Shown here: in pieces, positions 50,601 to 59,270 of the stretch
Numbering within the stretch: the stretch's first letter is position 1
Layout of the letters: each line of letters starts with the position of its first letter
Assembly: GCF_008806775.1 (NCBI RefSeq)
Contig: NZ_WAEM01000002.1
Coordinates: 1-64,000, forward strand
Length of the DNA stretch: 64,000 nt
Direction of reading: 5' to 3'
DNA from: Flavobacterium luteum
GTDB taxonomy: Bacteria; Bacteroidota; Bacteroidia; Flavobacteriales; Flavobacteriaceae
Made by a program: the position numbers and the translations under genes
Notes under the pieces: generated by a model
Database searches by the model: none
The model's input: the letters and a program-made list of their open reading frames with translations, nothing else
Told to the model about the DNA's origin: nothing

Positions 50601-51107
50601 AGTTGGAGTATTTCCAAAAGTTCCTCCAGCCTGCCAATTAGGAGTAGGTGAACTTGCATTAATATCTATGTAAACCACATAAATCCCTACTCCTGAACAT
50701 AGAATACTAAAATCATAATCTTGCTCAAAATTAGACGGAATAAAAACTACTTTGCTACCCGACGGAATTATGGTGCTAGGCGATGTCACAAAATTTAAAC
50801 TTGAGCTACAATTTTTAGACGTAATTGTTCCTGTTCCATTTTTTTCCCTTGCATTTTCTCCAGATAAAATATTGAGTGGTTTGTCAACTGCATTAGAATC
50901 ATTATCATAATATAATTCATAATTTCTTGTAGCAGCATTAACAGTGGTTGTAAATACAACAAACTCATTTACTCCTTCAGTAGATCCTGTTGCGCATGAA
51001 TTGATAAGTGCATAATCTATTGTTGGACATTGAGAAAAGGATTTTTGAGCACTAAAAATATTTATAACAATAAAAAATACTAGGCTTAGTTTGATTTTTA
51101 ATTTCAT
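47688..51107 (-). CDS. T9SS type B sorted surface protein
   Basis: 1139 residues. A signal peptide (LSLVFFIVINIFSAQKSFSQ) is followed by an N-terminal module related to LTD-like surface domains (about 26-220), CHU-type Ig and PKD-like domains, one BIG2-like domain (GIISGDSVICSNGKTTF, near 920-1000) closely related to the repeats of the neighbouring giant protein, and a C-terminal CHU_C/type B domain (FNRYGVKVYSKTNYKKEWDG, ELPDATYYYVI) ending VYINR. It is exported by T9SS and probably surface associated. Same orientation as the 41016-47480 gene with a 207-bp gap, so they may be separately transcribed members of a surface-protein pair. Confidence 0.9.
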   Translation of the reverse strand: MKLKIKLSLVFFIVINIFSAQKSFSQCPTIDYALINSCATGSTEGVNEFVVFTTTVNAATRNYELYYDNDSNAVDKPLNILSGENAREKNGTGTITSKNCSSSLNFVTSPSTIIPSGSKVVFIPSNFEQDYDFSILCSGVGIYVVYIDINASSPTPNWQAGGTFGNTPTSNRYLQITNGSSNCSSNVRIFDNGWSSDKDGNFVSWNGTGESAYGNNGCSFSLPPTINPGIVSEICFGSTTTTMPYTVTENPDKYTITWNTAALSSGFTNIVDGNLTTSPLTISISSSANPGTYTASLIVTSTTTGLSSSPQNISVKINAIPTLVVTPNNRCGEGVVELSALSSGTINWYNQSSGGASLATGNVFTTPSISETKIYWLEAKLGDCTSSRLPVSAIVNTVVIPTFDAIPTICQNATPPLLPNFSTNVPPISGTWNSVINTSALGTTEYTFTPNAGQCGTTTKLPVTVDSCGFGVFASAGWLANCNFPSGQFYNITGSGVDLINPSSPEGSFITNLGSYIQNSGALTFGGGEIKTFKAPTGNVCGATMFYNVHLQTDPAGIFTPLILDFFSDCNSGSFKGGGPCNDRDQKWQTVTSGLLDMTALSPGNYVLEVYYSVNGDGDSNSQCDDTKLINNNGLNYRSSFSIQGAPQYTSTNPSTCSGSEGTISISALLASTSYEVSYNDDAVAEGPITISSDASGVIVISGLNAGSYSNFVVKATCGSYTNNTPIVLINPELIASISKTDNSVCQSVTVPCNGSATLTPTGSGSYSYLWNDTLAQTSATATELCPGSYNVLVTDLVSLCNATKTITVGNTAVLPVITSLSKGTSPICSGSNAVFTINGTSGATVSYSINTEPAQTVVLNASGNAQVVVNQVASDITILLSQISLSSCSVTVANTDIVIVSTPPNAGIISGDSVICSNGKTTFSSTVSGGIWSSSDNSAATIDATSGEITVVSSGTATMTYTVAGTGGCTNVATEQRLVTISTTPVVTVSGRCIGKEYTLEAFPSSGVTYKWSQGTSPLLETKNKLSVKILGSYTVEINNSGCTAEATKNVTSFYCDIPKGISPNGDESNEYFDLSNLIVKKLEIFNRYGVKVYSKTNYKKEWDGKSDGGQELPDATYYYVIEEEGNTPITGWVYINR

Positions 51108-51210
51108 TAATTTTGAAGATTTTAGAGATGCAATGTATTATTATTTTTAATTTTTATACTCAGTATAACTATTATATGATTGTTATTTAATTAATAATTG
51201 GAAATTGAAA

Positions 51211-51218
51211 CAAAATTA
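51211..51218 (-). promoter_or_regulatory. Candidate -7 box for the 1139-residue T9SS protein
   Basis: The minus strand reads TAATTTTG (TAnnTTTG), about 104 nt upstream of the ATG. TTG triplets lie 11-14 nt further upstream, a little closer than the consensus distance. Confidence 0.4.
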
Positions 51219-51298
51219 GCCAAATTTTACAACAACCCTAGTGTAATATGTTAAAAAATGCAGTAATTTTAAACTTAAATTAATTTTAACTACAACTT

Positions 51299-51700
51299 AT
51301 GACTTTAAATATTGAAACCCCAGCACTGCTTTTCTCTGCAACTTCCTTAATTTTATTGGCTTATACCAATCGGTTTTTAACTATTGCAACAATTGTTCGT
51401 GGTTTAAAAAAGAATTATGAAGAAAAAGAAAGTTCTAAAATTTTACTAGAAATAAAAAATCTAAATTTAAGAATTTCTCTTATTAGATATATGCAAATGT
51501 TTGGAGTTTTGAGTTTGTTTTTATCGGTTTTCGCCATGTTAATGCTTTTTATAGACCAAGAAGTATTCGGAATCTATTTTTTTGGTTTAAGTTTATTCAG
51601 CTTACTTATTTCTTTGGGTATTTCTTTTTGGGAAATTAGCATTTCTGCAGATGCACTTAGATTGCATTTAAGCGGATTAGTTGAAGACGATAAGAATTGA
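51299..51700 (+). CDS. DUF2721 family membrane protein
   Basis: 133 residues with three hydrophobic segments (about 8-28, 66-85, 88-110). The central NLRISLIRYMQMFGVLSLFLS and the C-terminal FWEISISADALRLHL blocks are characteristic of DUF2721. The function is unknown. It is divergent from the T9SS gene and apparently monocistronic; the region beyond its stop holds a possible gene remnant. Confidence 0.85.
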   Translation: MTLNIETPALLFSATSLILLAYTNRFLTIATIVRGLKKNYEEKESSKILLEIKNLNLRISLIRYMQMFGVLSLFLSVFAMLMLFIDQEVFGIYFFGLSLFSLLISLGISFWEISISADALRLHLSGLVEDDKN

Positions 51701-51794
51701 TTTTTATTATAAATTAGTATTGGAATTTCTAATTGCTTTTTAAATAATTTAATCTTAACCCATTTATTAACTAAATTATAATACAATGAAAAAA

Positions 51795-51937
51795 CTATTT
51801 GCAGAATTTTTTCGCCAATTCTTCTGTAAATCCCACTAAATCATTGTCGCAAGCGATATTTATTCAGTGCGAAGCAAAATAAAACGTTCGGCTGTTTTGG
51901 TTTGCACCAATTTTGGAGCAATTGTAATAGAACTAAT
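51795..51937 (-). pseudogene. Possible broken coding remnant, leftward, frameshifted
   Basis: Between the DUF2721 stop (51700) and the efflux operon terminator lies DNA of higher GC than its surroundings. On the minus strand one frame reads ITIAPKLVQTKTAERF then ILLRTE and a stop at 51860-51862; a second frame then reads IACDNDLVGFTEELAKKFCK and a stop at 51795-51797. The two peptides look like one protein end split by a frameshift. I cannot name the family. A plus-strand reading (from about 51838) is also open for about 45 codons, so the call is tentative. Confidence 0.3.
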
Positions 51938-52003
51938 TTATAAAAACACATCACAAGTTGATTCAGAAGTGTGACTTTTTATACTTTTACTATTTATTAT
52001 TAT

Positions 52004-52036
52004 AAAAAAAGAGCCGGTATATTTTCCAGCTCTTTC
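52004..52036 (-). terminator. Intrinsic terminator of the RND efflux operon
   Basis: On the minus strand AAAGAGCTGG pairs with CCGGCTCTTT around an 8-nt AT loop, with one mismatch or wobble, followed by a T-run. It lies just beyond the outer-membrane factor stop. Confidence 0.85.
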
Positions 52037-52050
52037 ATTTAAAAATTACA

Positions 52051-53481
52051 TCATTTCCAACCTCCGCCAAGATCTCTATAGACATATACAGAGGCATTAA
52101 GCAATTCTTTTTTAGACTCTATCAAATCTAACTTATTTTCCAGTGCATCTCGTTGTGTCATTAGTACTTCAAAATAATCTACTCGTGCCGATTTAAACAA
52201 ATCATTAGAAACTTCTATCGACTTATTCATAGCATCAACCTGTTGAGATTTTAAAGCATAACTATTTTGTAAATTATTGATTTTCGAAAGCTGATTTGAA
52301 ACCTCTAAATAAGCATTTAAAATGGTTCGTTGATAGTTATACAAAGCCTGTAATTGACGTGCATTAGCATTTTTAAACTCTGCTTTAATCGCATTTCGGT
52401 TAATAAGCGGTCCTACAATATCACCAGTTAAGGAATAAAGCAAAGATTCTGGCAAAGTCAGCAAATAGTTTGCTTTAAATGCTTGTAGTCCGAAACCTGC
52501 TGAAATATCTAGAGATGGATAAAATTCAGCACGAGCTACTTTTACATCTATTTTTGCGGCAACTAGCTCTAATTCAGCTTGTTTAATATCAGGACGATTA
52601 ACTAATAATTGAGAAGGAATTCCTGATTGAACTATTCCAGGTAACAACCTTAAAAAATTTGTCTTTTCACGCTTTATTTCCTGCGGGTATTGACCCAACA
52701 AAAAGTTTATCCTATTCTCAGATTCTTTTATACGTTGCAAAATTTCAAACTCCATACTTTTTGAACCCATTACTTCAGCCTGAAACTTTTGAACAGCCAA
52801 CTCAGTTGTTCTACCAGCCTCCTTTTGAATTTTTACGATTTCTAAGGCATTGTTTTGAAGTATAATGTTTTGTCTTACAATATCTAATTGGTTATCAAGT
52901 GCCAACAATTCATAATACGAATCAGCTACTTCGGCAATAATATTAGTTAACACAAAGTTTTTGCCTTCAATTGTAGATAAATAGCGACTTACGGCAGCTT
53001 TTTTTGAATTCCGTAATTTTTTCCAAATATCCACCTCCCAGTGGGCATAGGCTCTAATGGTCAAATCTGTTAAAGGATCTGGAAATTCTTTTCCTGGCAT
53101 TATTTCGGTAGTAGCATCACCAGCTCCTTGACTCGTGTATCTACCTACTTTTTCTACTCCACTCCCTGCTCTTAAACCAACCGTTGGTAACAATGCTCCT
53201 TTTCTAAAACGTATATCATTTTTGGCAATTTCAATTTCCTGTAACGTAATTAGAAGCTCCTGATTGTTTTTTAAAGCTACATCAATTAAATCCACTAAAT
53301 AATTATCCTTAAAAAAGTTTTTCCAAGGAACAGATGACATATTTGTAGTGTCTAAACTAGTATTAAAAGAGTCTGGAACTTTAGCACTTTCATTTATTGG
53401 CACTAAAACTGGCGCACAACTAACTACTACCAAACCAATACCTAGTAGCATAAGGTGCTTATATATTTTGAATTTATACAT
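52051..53481 (-). CDS. RND efflux outer-membrane lipoprotein (NodT/OprM family)
   Basis: 476 residues. The signal peptide ends in a lipobox (GIGLVVVSC), so it is a lipoprotein. Two outer-membrane efflux-protein repeats follow (WWEVDIWKKLRNSKKAA-type AHWEVDIWKKL motif near residue 145; VNRPDIKQAELELVAA near 300). It forms the trimeric outer-membrane channel of the pump. It overlaps the RND gene by 8 bp and is the last gene of the operon. Confidence 0.95.
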   Translation of the reverse strand: MYKFKIYKHLMLLGIGLVVVSCAPVLVPINESAKVPDSFNTSLDTTNMSSVPWKNFFKDNYLVDLIDVALKNNQELLITLQEIEIAKNDIRFRKGALLPTVGLRAGSGVEKVGRYTSQGAGDATTEIMPGKEFPDPLTDLTIRAYAHWEVDIWKKLRNSKKAAVSRYLSTIEGKNFVLTNIIAEVADSYYELLALDNQLDIVRQNIILQNNALEIVKIQKEAGRTTELAVQKFQAEVMGSKSMEFEILQRIKESENRINFLLGQYPQEIKREKTNFLRLLPGIVQSGIPSQLLVNRPDIKQAELELVAAKIDVKVARAEFYPSLDISAGFGLQAFKANYLLTLPESLLYSLTGDIVGPLINRNAIKAEFKNANARQLQALYNYQRTILNAYLEVSNQLSKINNLQNSYALKSQQVDAMNKSIEVSNDLFKSARVDYFEVLMTQRDALENKLDLIESKKELLNASVYVYRDLGGGWK

Positions 53482-56400
53482 TGTGATCTATTTCTTCGGT
53501 TAATGGATTTTCTTCTTCGTTTTTTACAAATTTTGTTTTCTCAGAAATTATACCAAATATGTAATACAAACCTGGTATAAGTAGGACTCCGAAAATGGTT
53601 CCTATAAGCATTCCACCTGCCGCCGCAGAACCAATTGTACGATTACCCACTTTGCCAGGTCCTGACGCAAAAACTAGAGGAATTAATCCTGCAATGAATG
53701 CGAAAGAGGTCATTAAAATTGGACGGAATCGTATTGCAGAACCTTCAATTGCAGCTTGTAGTACGGAATCTCCGGCTCGGTGTCTCTGAACAGCAAACTC
53801 AACAATTAATACAGCATTTTTACCCAACAATCCTATTAGCATTACCATAGCAACTTGAGCATAAATGTTGTTTTCTAAACCAAATAGCTTCAAAAATAAA
53901 AAAGCTCCGAAAATACCTGCCACAAGCGAAAGAATAACTATAAAAGGCAAAATAAAGCTTTCATATTGTGCGGCCAAAATAAGATAGACAAAACCTAAAC
54001 AAATTAGGAATATATATATTGCTTCATTGCCACGTCCTACCTCATCTTTAGAAATACCAGCCCAATCAATCCCATATCCTCTTGGTAATTTTTTTTCAGC
54101 AACTTCTTGAATGGCTTTAATAGCTTCTCCACTACTATACCCTGTAGCTGCCTGGCCGCTTATTTCTGAAGCGTTGTACATGTTTTGTCTTGTGATTTCT
54201 GACAATCCATAAACTTTATCCATTTTCATAAAAGCAGAAAAAGGCACCATTTCATCACGATTATTTTTTACATAAAGCTTCATAATATCTTCTGGCAATG
54301 CTCTATATTCAGGAGATGCTTGGACCATTACTTTATATTGGCGACCAAATTTAATAAAACTTATTTCATAATTACTACCGATAAGTGTAGAGAGTGTATT
54401 GGTTGCATTTTCAATAGTTACCCCTTTTTGTTGAGCAATATCATTATCAATATCGAGCATATATTGAGGAAAACTGGCACTGTAAAAAGTAAATACAGAC
54501 GACAATTCAGGACGTTTGTTAAGCTCTTTTACAAAATCATTGCTTATTGTTTCCATCTTTTTGTAATCACCTGACCCTGCTTTGTCTAACAAACGCAACT
54601 CAAAACCACCTGCTGCTCCATAACCTGGAACGGCTGGAGGCTGAAAAAATTCAAGTGTCGCTCCAGGAATATCTTTCGACTTTTCTTCCAATTCATTAAT
54701 GATTTCTTGAGAAGATTTTGAACGTTCATCCCAATTTTTTAGATTAATTAAACAAGTCCCTGAATTTGCTCCTGTACCTTCTGTTAGAATTTCATATCCA
54801 GCCAATGATGATACTGACTTAACTCCTTCTATCCCTTCGGCAATTTTTTGCAATCTTTCTGCAATTTGGTTGGTTCTTTCTAAAGTAGAACCAGGTGGAG
54901 TTTGAATAACTGCATAAAACATACCTTGATCTTCATTTGGAATAAAACCAGAAGGAAGGCTTCCATTCAAAAAATAAGTTCCTACACAGAAAAAAGTTAA
55001 CATACCGTAGGTAACTACTCTACGATTTACTATGAGACCTAATAGATTTTTATATTTTGATGAAACTCCGGTGAACCATTTATTAAAGCCATCAACAATT
55101 CTATTTACAATTGTTGCTTTTTTAGGTTGTCCGTGTGTATTTTTCAACATCATTGCACATAGCGCAGGAGTAAGTGTTAATGCAACAACTCCTGAAAGAA
55201 TAATTGATGTAGCCATTGTGATGGAAAACTGTCTGTAGAAAATCCCTACAGGACCAGACATGAAAGCCACTGGAATAAAAACCGCTGCCATTACAAAAGT
55301 AATTGCAATAATTGCACCAGCAACTTCGTGCATAGCCTCTTTTGTGGCTTTCATCGGTTTTAAATTTTTGGTTTCCATTTTAAAGTGAACGGCTTCAATT
55401 ACTACAATAGCATTATCCACTACGATTCCAATAGCCAACACGAGTGCGAATAAGGTGATTAAGTTTAATGTAATTCCGAAAAATTGCATAAACATAAATG
55501 TCCCAATAAGTGATACAGGAACAGCAATAGCGGGAATTAAAGTTGAACGCCAATCTCCTAAAAATAAAAAGACTACTAATCCCACCAAAATAAATGCCTC
55601 AATTAATGTATGCAACACTTTCTCTATCGAAGCATCTAGAAATTTAGAAACGTCATAACTAATTTCATAATCCATTCCTTTTGGAAACGATTTTGATTTT
55701 ATCTCTGCTAATTTTTCTTTAACATTCTTAATAACTTGACTGGCATTACTTCCGTAGGATTGTTTTAAAACAATAGCGGCTGATGGTCTTCCGTTTAGAT
55801 TTGAATAGATATCATACATTGAACTTCCAAACTCAACCTTCGCTACATCTTTTAATCTTAACAATTCACCATCAGGATTGGCTCTTAAAACTATATTTCC
55901 ATATTGTTCTTGGGTTGTAAATCTTCCAGGATATTTCAAGACATATTCAAATGCTTGCGAACGTTTGCCTGAGCTTTCGCCCGTTTTACCAGGAGATGCC
56001 TCCAAACTTTGTTGGGCTAATGCTTCCATTACCTCTTCGGCAGAAATTTTATAGGCTAACATTCGGTCTGGCTTCAACCAAACACGCATGGCATATTCTC
56101 TATTTCCTAAAATATCTGCAACACCAACTCCATCTACTCTTTTTAATTCTGAAAGAATGTTTATATCTGCATAATTAAAAAGGAATTTTTGGTCTGCTTT
56201 AGGGTCAGTGCTATAAAGATTGACATACAATAGCATATTAGACTCTTCGCGTGTTATTTTTACACCTTCACGCACTACAATTGGAGGCAATTTGTTTACA
56301 ACTGAGGCAACTCTGTTCTGAACATTTAATGAGGCTTGATTGGGATCAGTTCCTAAATTAAATATTACTTGAATTGTACCTTCACCATCATTTCCAGCAT

Positions 56401-56641
56401 CCGAAGCTATATATTTCATTCCTGGAACACCATTAAGTGCTCTTTCTAGTGGAATGATTACAGATTTAATTAACAATTCGTTATTTGCTCCAGGGTAAGC
56501 AACAGTTACATTTACCTTAGGTGGTGATATAGAAGGAAATAATGTTATAGGCAACTGAACTAGAGCCAAAACTCCAAGCAAGACAATCATTAGCGATATT
56601 ACTATCGATAAAACGGGTCTTTGAATAAATTTATTGAACAT
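53474..56641 (-). CDS. RND multidrug efflux transporter, HAE1 family
   Basis: 1055 residues, the normal AcrB length, with twelve membrane helices and two large periplasmic loops. The N-terminus MFNKFIQRPVLSIVISL is typical. Proton-relay positions: TM4 reads VVDNAIVVIEAV, so AcrB D407 is D409 here while AcrB D408 is N410; the TM10 Lys (GLLGKNAVLIVEFA) and the TM11 Arg/Thr (RFRPILMTSFAF) are present. It exports hydrophobic compounds by proton antiport. Middle gene of a complete adaptor-pump-channel operon. The Asp to Asn change is unusual against AcrB and may be compensated or clade-typical. Confidence 0.95.
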   Translation of the reverse strand: MFNKFIQRPVLSIVISLMIVLLGVLALVQLPITLFPSISPPKVNVTVAYPGANNELLIKSVIIPLERALNGVPGMKYIASDAGNDGEGTIQVIFNLGTDPNQASLNVQNRVASVVNKLPPIVVREGVKITREESNMLLYVNLYSTDPKADQKFLFNYADINILSELKRVDGVGVADILGNREYAMRVWLKPDRMLAYKISAEEVMEALAQQSLEASPGKTGESSGKRSQAFEYVLKYPGRFTTQEQYGNIVLRANPDGELLRLKDVAKVEFGSSMYDIYSNLNGRPSAAIVLKQSYGSNASQVIKNVKEKLAEIKSKSFPKGMDYEISYDVSKFLDASIEKVLHTLIEAFILVGLVVFLFLGDWRSTLIPAIAVPVSLIGTFMFMQFFGITLNLITLFALVLAIGIVVDNAIVVIEAVHFKMETKNLKPMKATKEAMHEVAGAIIAITFVMAAVFIPVAFMSGPVGIFYRQFSITMATSIILSGVVALTLTPALCAMMLKNTHGQPKKATIVNRIVDGFNKWFTGVSSKYKNLLGLIVNRRVVTYGMLTFFCVGTYFLNGSLPSGFIPNEDQGMFYAVIQTPPGSTLERTNQIAERLQKIAEGIEGVKSVSSLAGYEILTEGTGANSGTCLINLKNWDERSKSSQEIINELEEKSKDIPGATLEFFQPPAVPGYGAAGGFELRLLDKAGSGDYKKMETISNDFVKELNKRPELSSVFTFYSASFPQYMLDIDNDIAQQKGVTIENATNTLSTLIGSNYEISFIKFGRQYKVMVQASPEYRALPEDIMKLYVKNNRDEMVPFSAFMKMDKVYGLSEITRQNMYNASEISGQAATGYSSGEAIKAIQEVAEKKLPRGYGIDWAGISKDEVGRGNEAIYIFLICLGFVYLILAAQYESFILPFIVILSLVAGIFGAFLFLKLFGLENNIYAQVAMVMLIGLLGKNAVLIVEFAVQRHRAGDSVLQAAIEGSAIRFRPILMTSFAFIAGLIPLVFASGPGKVGNRTIGSAAAGGMLIGTIFGVLLIPGLYYIFGIISEKTKFVKNEEENPLTEEIDHNV

Positions 56642-56665
56642 TTGATTACGATTTAAAGATTAGAC

Positions 56666-57745
56666 CTATTCTGCTTTTAATTTCAAGTTGGCTAGCACTT
56701 CTTTTGGTTTTAAATAATCGTATATAATTATATCGTCATCTTTAACTTTCTGAACTCCTTCTAGTAATATCTTATCATTTATAGTTATGCCACTTTTTAC
56801 AACATATAAGTCTGGCATTTCACCTGTAATAGTAATTTCTCTTGATTTAACTGTGCTTTTTTCGACAACAAAAACATATATTTTATCTTGAACTTCATAT
56901 GTCGCTTTTTGTGGAATAATTAATGCATTTTTAATAGGCACTGACAAGAGTACTTTTCCGGTTTCTCCATTTTTAAGTAACTTATCAGGATTAGGGAAAC
57001 TGGCTCTAAAGGCAACATTACCTGTTTCACTATTAAATTCACTCTCTATGACCTCAACTTTTCCTTTATATTTCAATAGTTCATTATTTGCCAAAAGCAA
57101 ACTTACATTGCTACTGGCGCGTCCGCTTACATTCGATTGGTATTCTAAATATTCAGGTTCTGAAACATTAAAATAGGCAAACATTTTTACATTGTCTGAA
57201 AGTGTAGTTAGCAATTCTCCTTCTTCAATAAGGCTACCTAATTTCTTTGGAATTCGATCAATAATCCCAGCAAAAGGAGCTCTAATGTCCGTGAAGGACA
57301 AATGTGTTTTTGCTAAAGAAACTTCTGCTCTTGCTTGATCTAATTTGGCTTTAGCCATGGCTTGCTCCGTTTTAGAAACTACGTTTTTATCGACAAGAGC
57401 CTTGGCATTTAGCAGCTCTATTTCAGCGGCATTTGCTTCAGCTTCCGCTTTTTGCAATTCGGCTTCGTATATTTTTGGCATAATTTTAAACAGCAATTGG
57501 CCTTGTTTTACATACTGACCTTCATCAACATATATGCTTTGTAAGAATCCTTTTTCCTGAGCTCGTATCTCTATATCTCGAACTGATCGTATCTGAGAAA
57601 CGTATTCTTTAGTGAATGAAGTATCAATAATGGCCGCATTGGTAACGGTAAACTTACCAGACTCTTCTTTTTCATGTTTTTTAGTTGTACAACTTGTAAG
57701 ACACAACAAGGCAACTAAGCCTGTAAAAAGGACATTTCTGTTCAT
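56666..57745 (-). CDS. RND efflux periplasmic adaptor (membrane fusion protein)
   Basis: 359 residues. A lipoprotein signal ends LLCLTSC. HlyD/AcrA-type domains follow: barrel-sandwich lipoyl half (RAQEKGFLQSIYVDEGQYVKQGQLLF), a coiled hairpin rich in Ala/Glu/Lys (about 88-150), the second lipoyl half (IRAPFAGIIDRIPKKLGSLIEEGE) and a beta-barrel. It bridges pump and outer-membrane channel. First gene of the operon, 24 bp before the pump gene. No regulator gene is adjacent, so control is not visible here. Confidence 0.94.
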   Translation of the reverse strand: MNRNVLFTGLVALLCLTSCTTKKHEKEESGKFTVTNAAIIDTSFTKEYVSQIRSVRDIEIRAQEKGFLQSIYVDEGQYVKQGQLLFKIMPKIYEAELQKAEAEANAAEIELLNAKALVDKNVVSKTEQAMAKAKLDQARAEVSLAKTHLSFTDIRAPFAGIIDRIPKKLGSLIEEGELLTTLSDNVKMFAYFNVSEPEYLEYQSNVSGRASSNVSLLLANNELLKYKGKVEVIESEFNSETGNVAFRASFPNPDKLLKNGETGKVLLSVPIKNALIIPQKATYEVQDKIYVFVVEKSTVKSREITITGEMPDLYVVKSGITINDKILLEGVQKVKDDDIIIYDYLKPKEVLANLKLKAE

Positions 57746-57915
57746 GATAAAATGGAATTTAATCGTTTATAAATAGGAAATAAGATATTCCTTAAAAAGA
57801 TAAAAGGGCATCAGCATTAAGAAGAATACATAAGAATAACATAAATATAATGAAATCACTATAATTACAAGTTCACAAAAACAGTATTATAATTTTAGTA
57901 CTGATGTAAATTATA

Positions 57916-58302
57916 TCAAATTCTTAAAACTTTTTGAGTAATATAAATAGGTGGTGAATTGCCATATGAAGGCAAAAGGATTTTAAAACTTTTATCTTTA
58001 AAATTTGAAATGAAATAAAGGGAGTGTGTAGAATATAATTTTAGAACAACAGTGTTTTTTTTAATAAAAGCTTTTTTTTCAAGGGTATCATGATTGTCTT
58101 CATCACTTGAATATTCTTCCTCTATGTCTAAATAGGTATAATCTAATAACTTAAAATTATTAGTTTCATTTATAAATTTATGATACTGAGTACTTGAAAG
58201 ATTTTTTGCAAAAGAACCATTTATATTATCATAAGGTAAAGCATAGGACGGAACAATCCCTCCTATTATAATAAAAAATAAAATAAATTTAACTATCCTC
58301 AT
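57916..58302 (-). CDS. Small secreted protein of unknown function
   Basis: 128 residues from the ATG at 58302 (MRIVKFILFFIIIGGIVPSYA, a good signal peptide). The TTG at 58311 would add three residues but overlaps a candidate -7 box, so it is rejected. The mature part has an acidic stretch (DIEEEYSSDEDNHDT) and a C-terminal beta-rich region with no recognised family. It is divergent from the AlkB-like gene and 170 bp from the efflux operon. No function is proposed. Confidence 0.7.
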   Translation of the reverse strand: MRIVKFILFFIIIGGIVPSYALPYDNINGSFAKNLSSTQYHKFINETNNFKLLDYTYLDIEEEYSSDEDNHDTLEKKAFIKKNTVVLKLYSTHSLYFISNFKDKSFKILLPSYGNSPPIYITQKVLRI

Positions 58303-58308
58303 TGGCCT

Positions 58309-58316
58309 CAAAAGTA
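58309..58316 (-). promoter_or_regulatory. Candidate -7 box abutting the 57916 gene start
   Basis: The minus strand reads TACTTTTG (TAnnTTTG), ending 6 nt before the ATG at 58302, which implies a leaderless or near-leaderless mRNA. Confidence 0.4.
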
Positions 58317-58401
58317 ATGTTAAAATTAAAATTTTGAAAAAAAATATAGTTAATAAAAGTATAAACTAACGAAAACGATTTCTTAATACTATAATTAACA
58401 T

Positions 58402-58409
58402 TATTTTTG
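58402..58409 (+). promoter_or_regulatory. Candidate -7 box abutting the alkB-like start
   Basis: TATTTTTG matches TAnnTTTG and ends 4 nt before the ATG at 58414, the same spacing as at ribD. Transcription would begin at about the start codon. Confidence 0.45.
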
Positions 58410-58413
58410 AACC

Positions 58414-59016
58414 ATGAACTCTCTATTTGAATCGGAACCTGTATTTCTTGAATTACCAGATTCAGAAATAATTTATTACCCTAATTTTTTTGATAAAATA
58501 GAAGCCGATTTAATTTATAAAGAATTATTAGAAAACACATTTTGGCAACACGACAAGATAACAGTTTACGGAAAAACACATCTGCAACCTAGGCTAACGG
58601 CTTTATATGGCAATGAAGGAAAGCCCTATTCCTATTCTAACATAAAAATGCAACCGCACAACTGGACAGTTTTATTACAAAAAATAAAATTTTATGTTGA
58701 AGAACCAGCTAACGTAAATTTTACCTCTGTTCTTATAAATCAGTACCGAAATGGAAATGACAGCAACGGTTGGCATGCCGATAATGAAAAGGAACTTGGA
58801 CTAAATCCAGTTATTGCTTCTCTCAGTTTTGGAGCTGAACGCACATTTCAATTAAAGCACAATACTGATAAAAGCCTTAAAAAAAATATTGTATTAGAAC
58901 ATGGGAGTTTATTGCTAATGAAAGGAACAACTCAACACTTTTGGAAACATCAAATTCCTAAAACTGCAAAACCAGTAGGCTCAAGAATAAATTTAACGTT
59001 TCGTGAAATTAAGTAA
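58414..59016 (+). CDS. AlkB-like Fe(II)/2-oxoglutarate dioxygenase
   Basis: 200 residues, the size of short bacterial AlkB homologs. The iron ligands H121 and D123 (NGWHADNEKELG) and H179 (FWKHQIP) are present, with the 2-oxoglutarate-binding R191 (SRINLTFR) and R197. The substrate lid contains LQPRLTALYG. It likely repairs alkylated bases by oxidative dealkylation. It appears to be monocistronic; the 254-bp gap downstream contains no recognised gene. The exact alkylation substrate cannot be read. Confidence 0.93.
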   Translation: MNSLFESEPVFLELPDSEIIYYPNFFDKIEADLIYKELLENTFWQHDKITVYGKTHLQPRLTALYGNEGKPYSYSNIKMQPHNWTVLLQKIKFYVEEPANVNFTSVLINQYRNGNDSNGWHADNEKELGLNPVIASLSFGAERTFQLKHNTDKSLKKNIVLEHGSLLLMKGTTQHFWKHQIPKTAKPVGSRINLTFREIK

Positions 59017-59270
59017 TATCCTTTTGTGTTCAATTTTTACAATTTTCTACTTTAATATAAACCCGTTTAGACAACAAAAAAAGAGTAAAATGCGAAGCTA
59101 TTACTCTCAATTTACACAAAAATCAATTCAAAATTCATCCAAAAAGAAAAAAAACCCTTTAGAAATAAAAAATCAATAAAATTTTATTCATCTTTAAAAA
59201 GTAATTACTATTTTTACTAATATTGATATAGAATTTAAACAATAACCAAACCTGAATTAATTTTCAAGTA

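Noticed and set aside
59080-59112. Weak hairpin GAGTAA / TTACTC downstream of the AlkB-like gene
   Set aside because: Short AT stem with its T-run on the minus strand, where no gene needs it.
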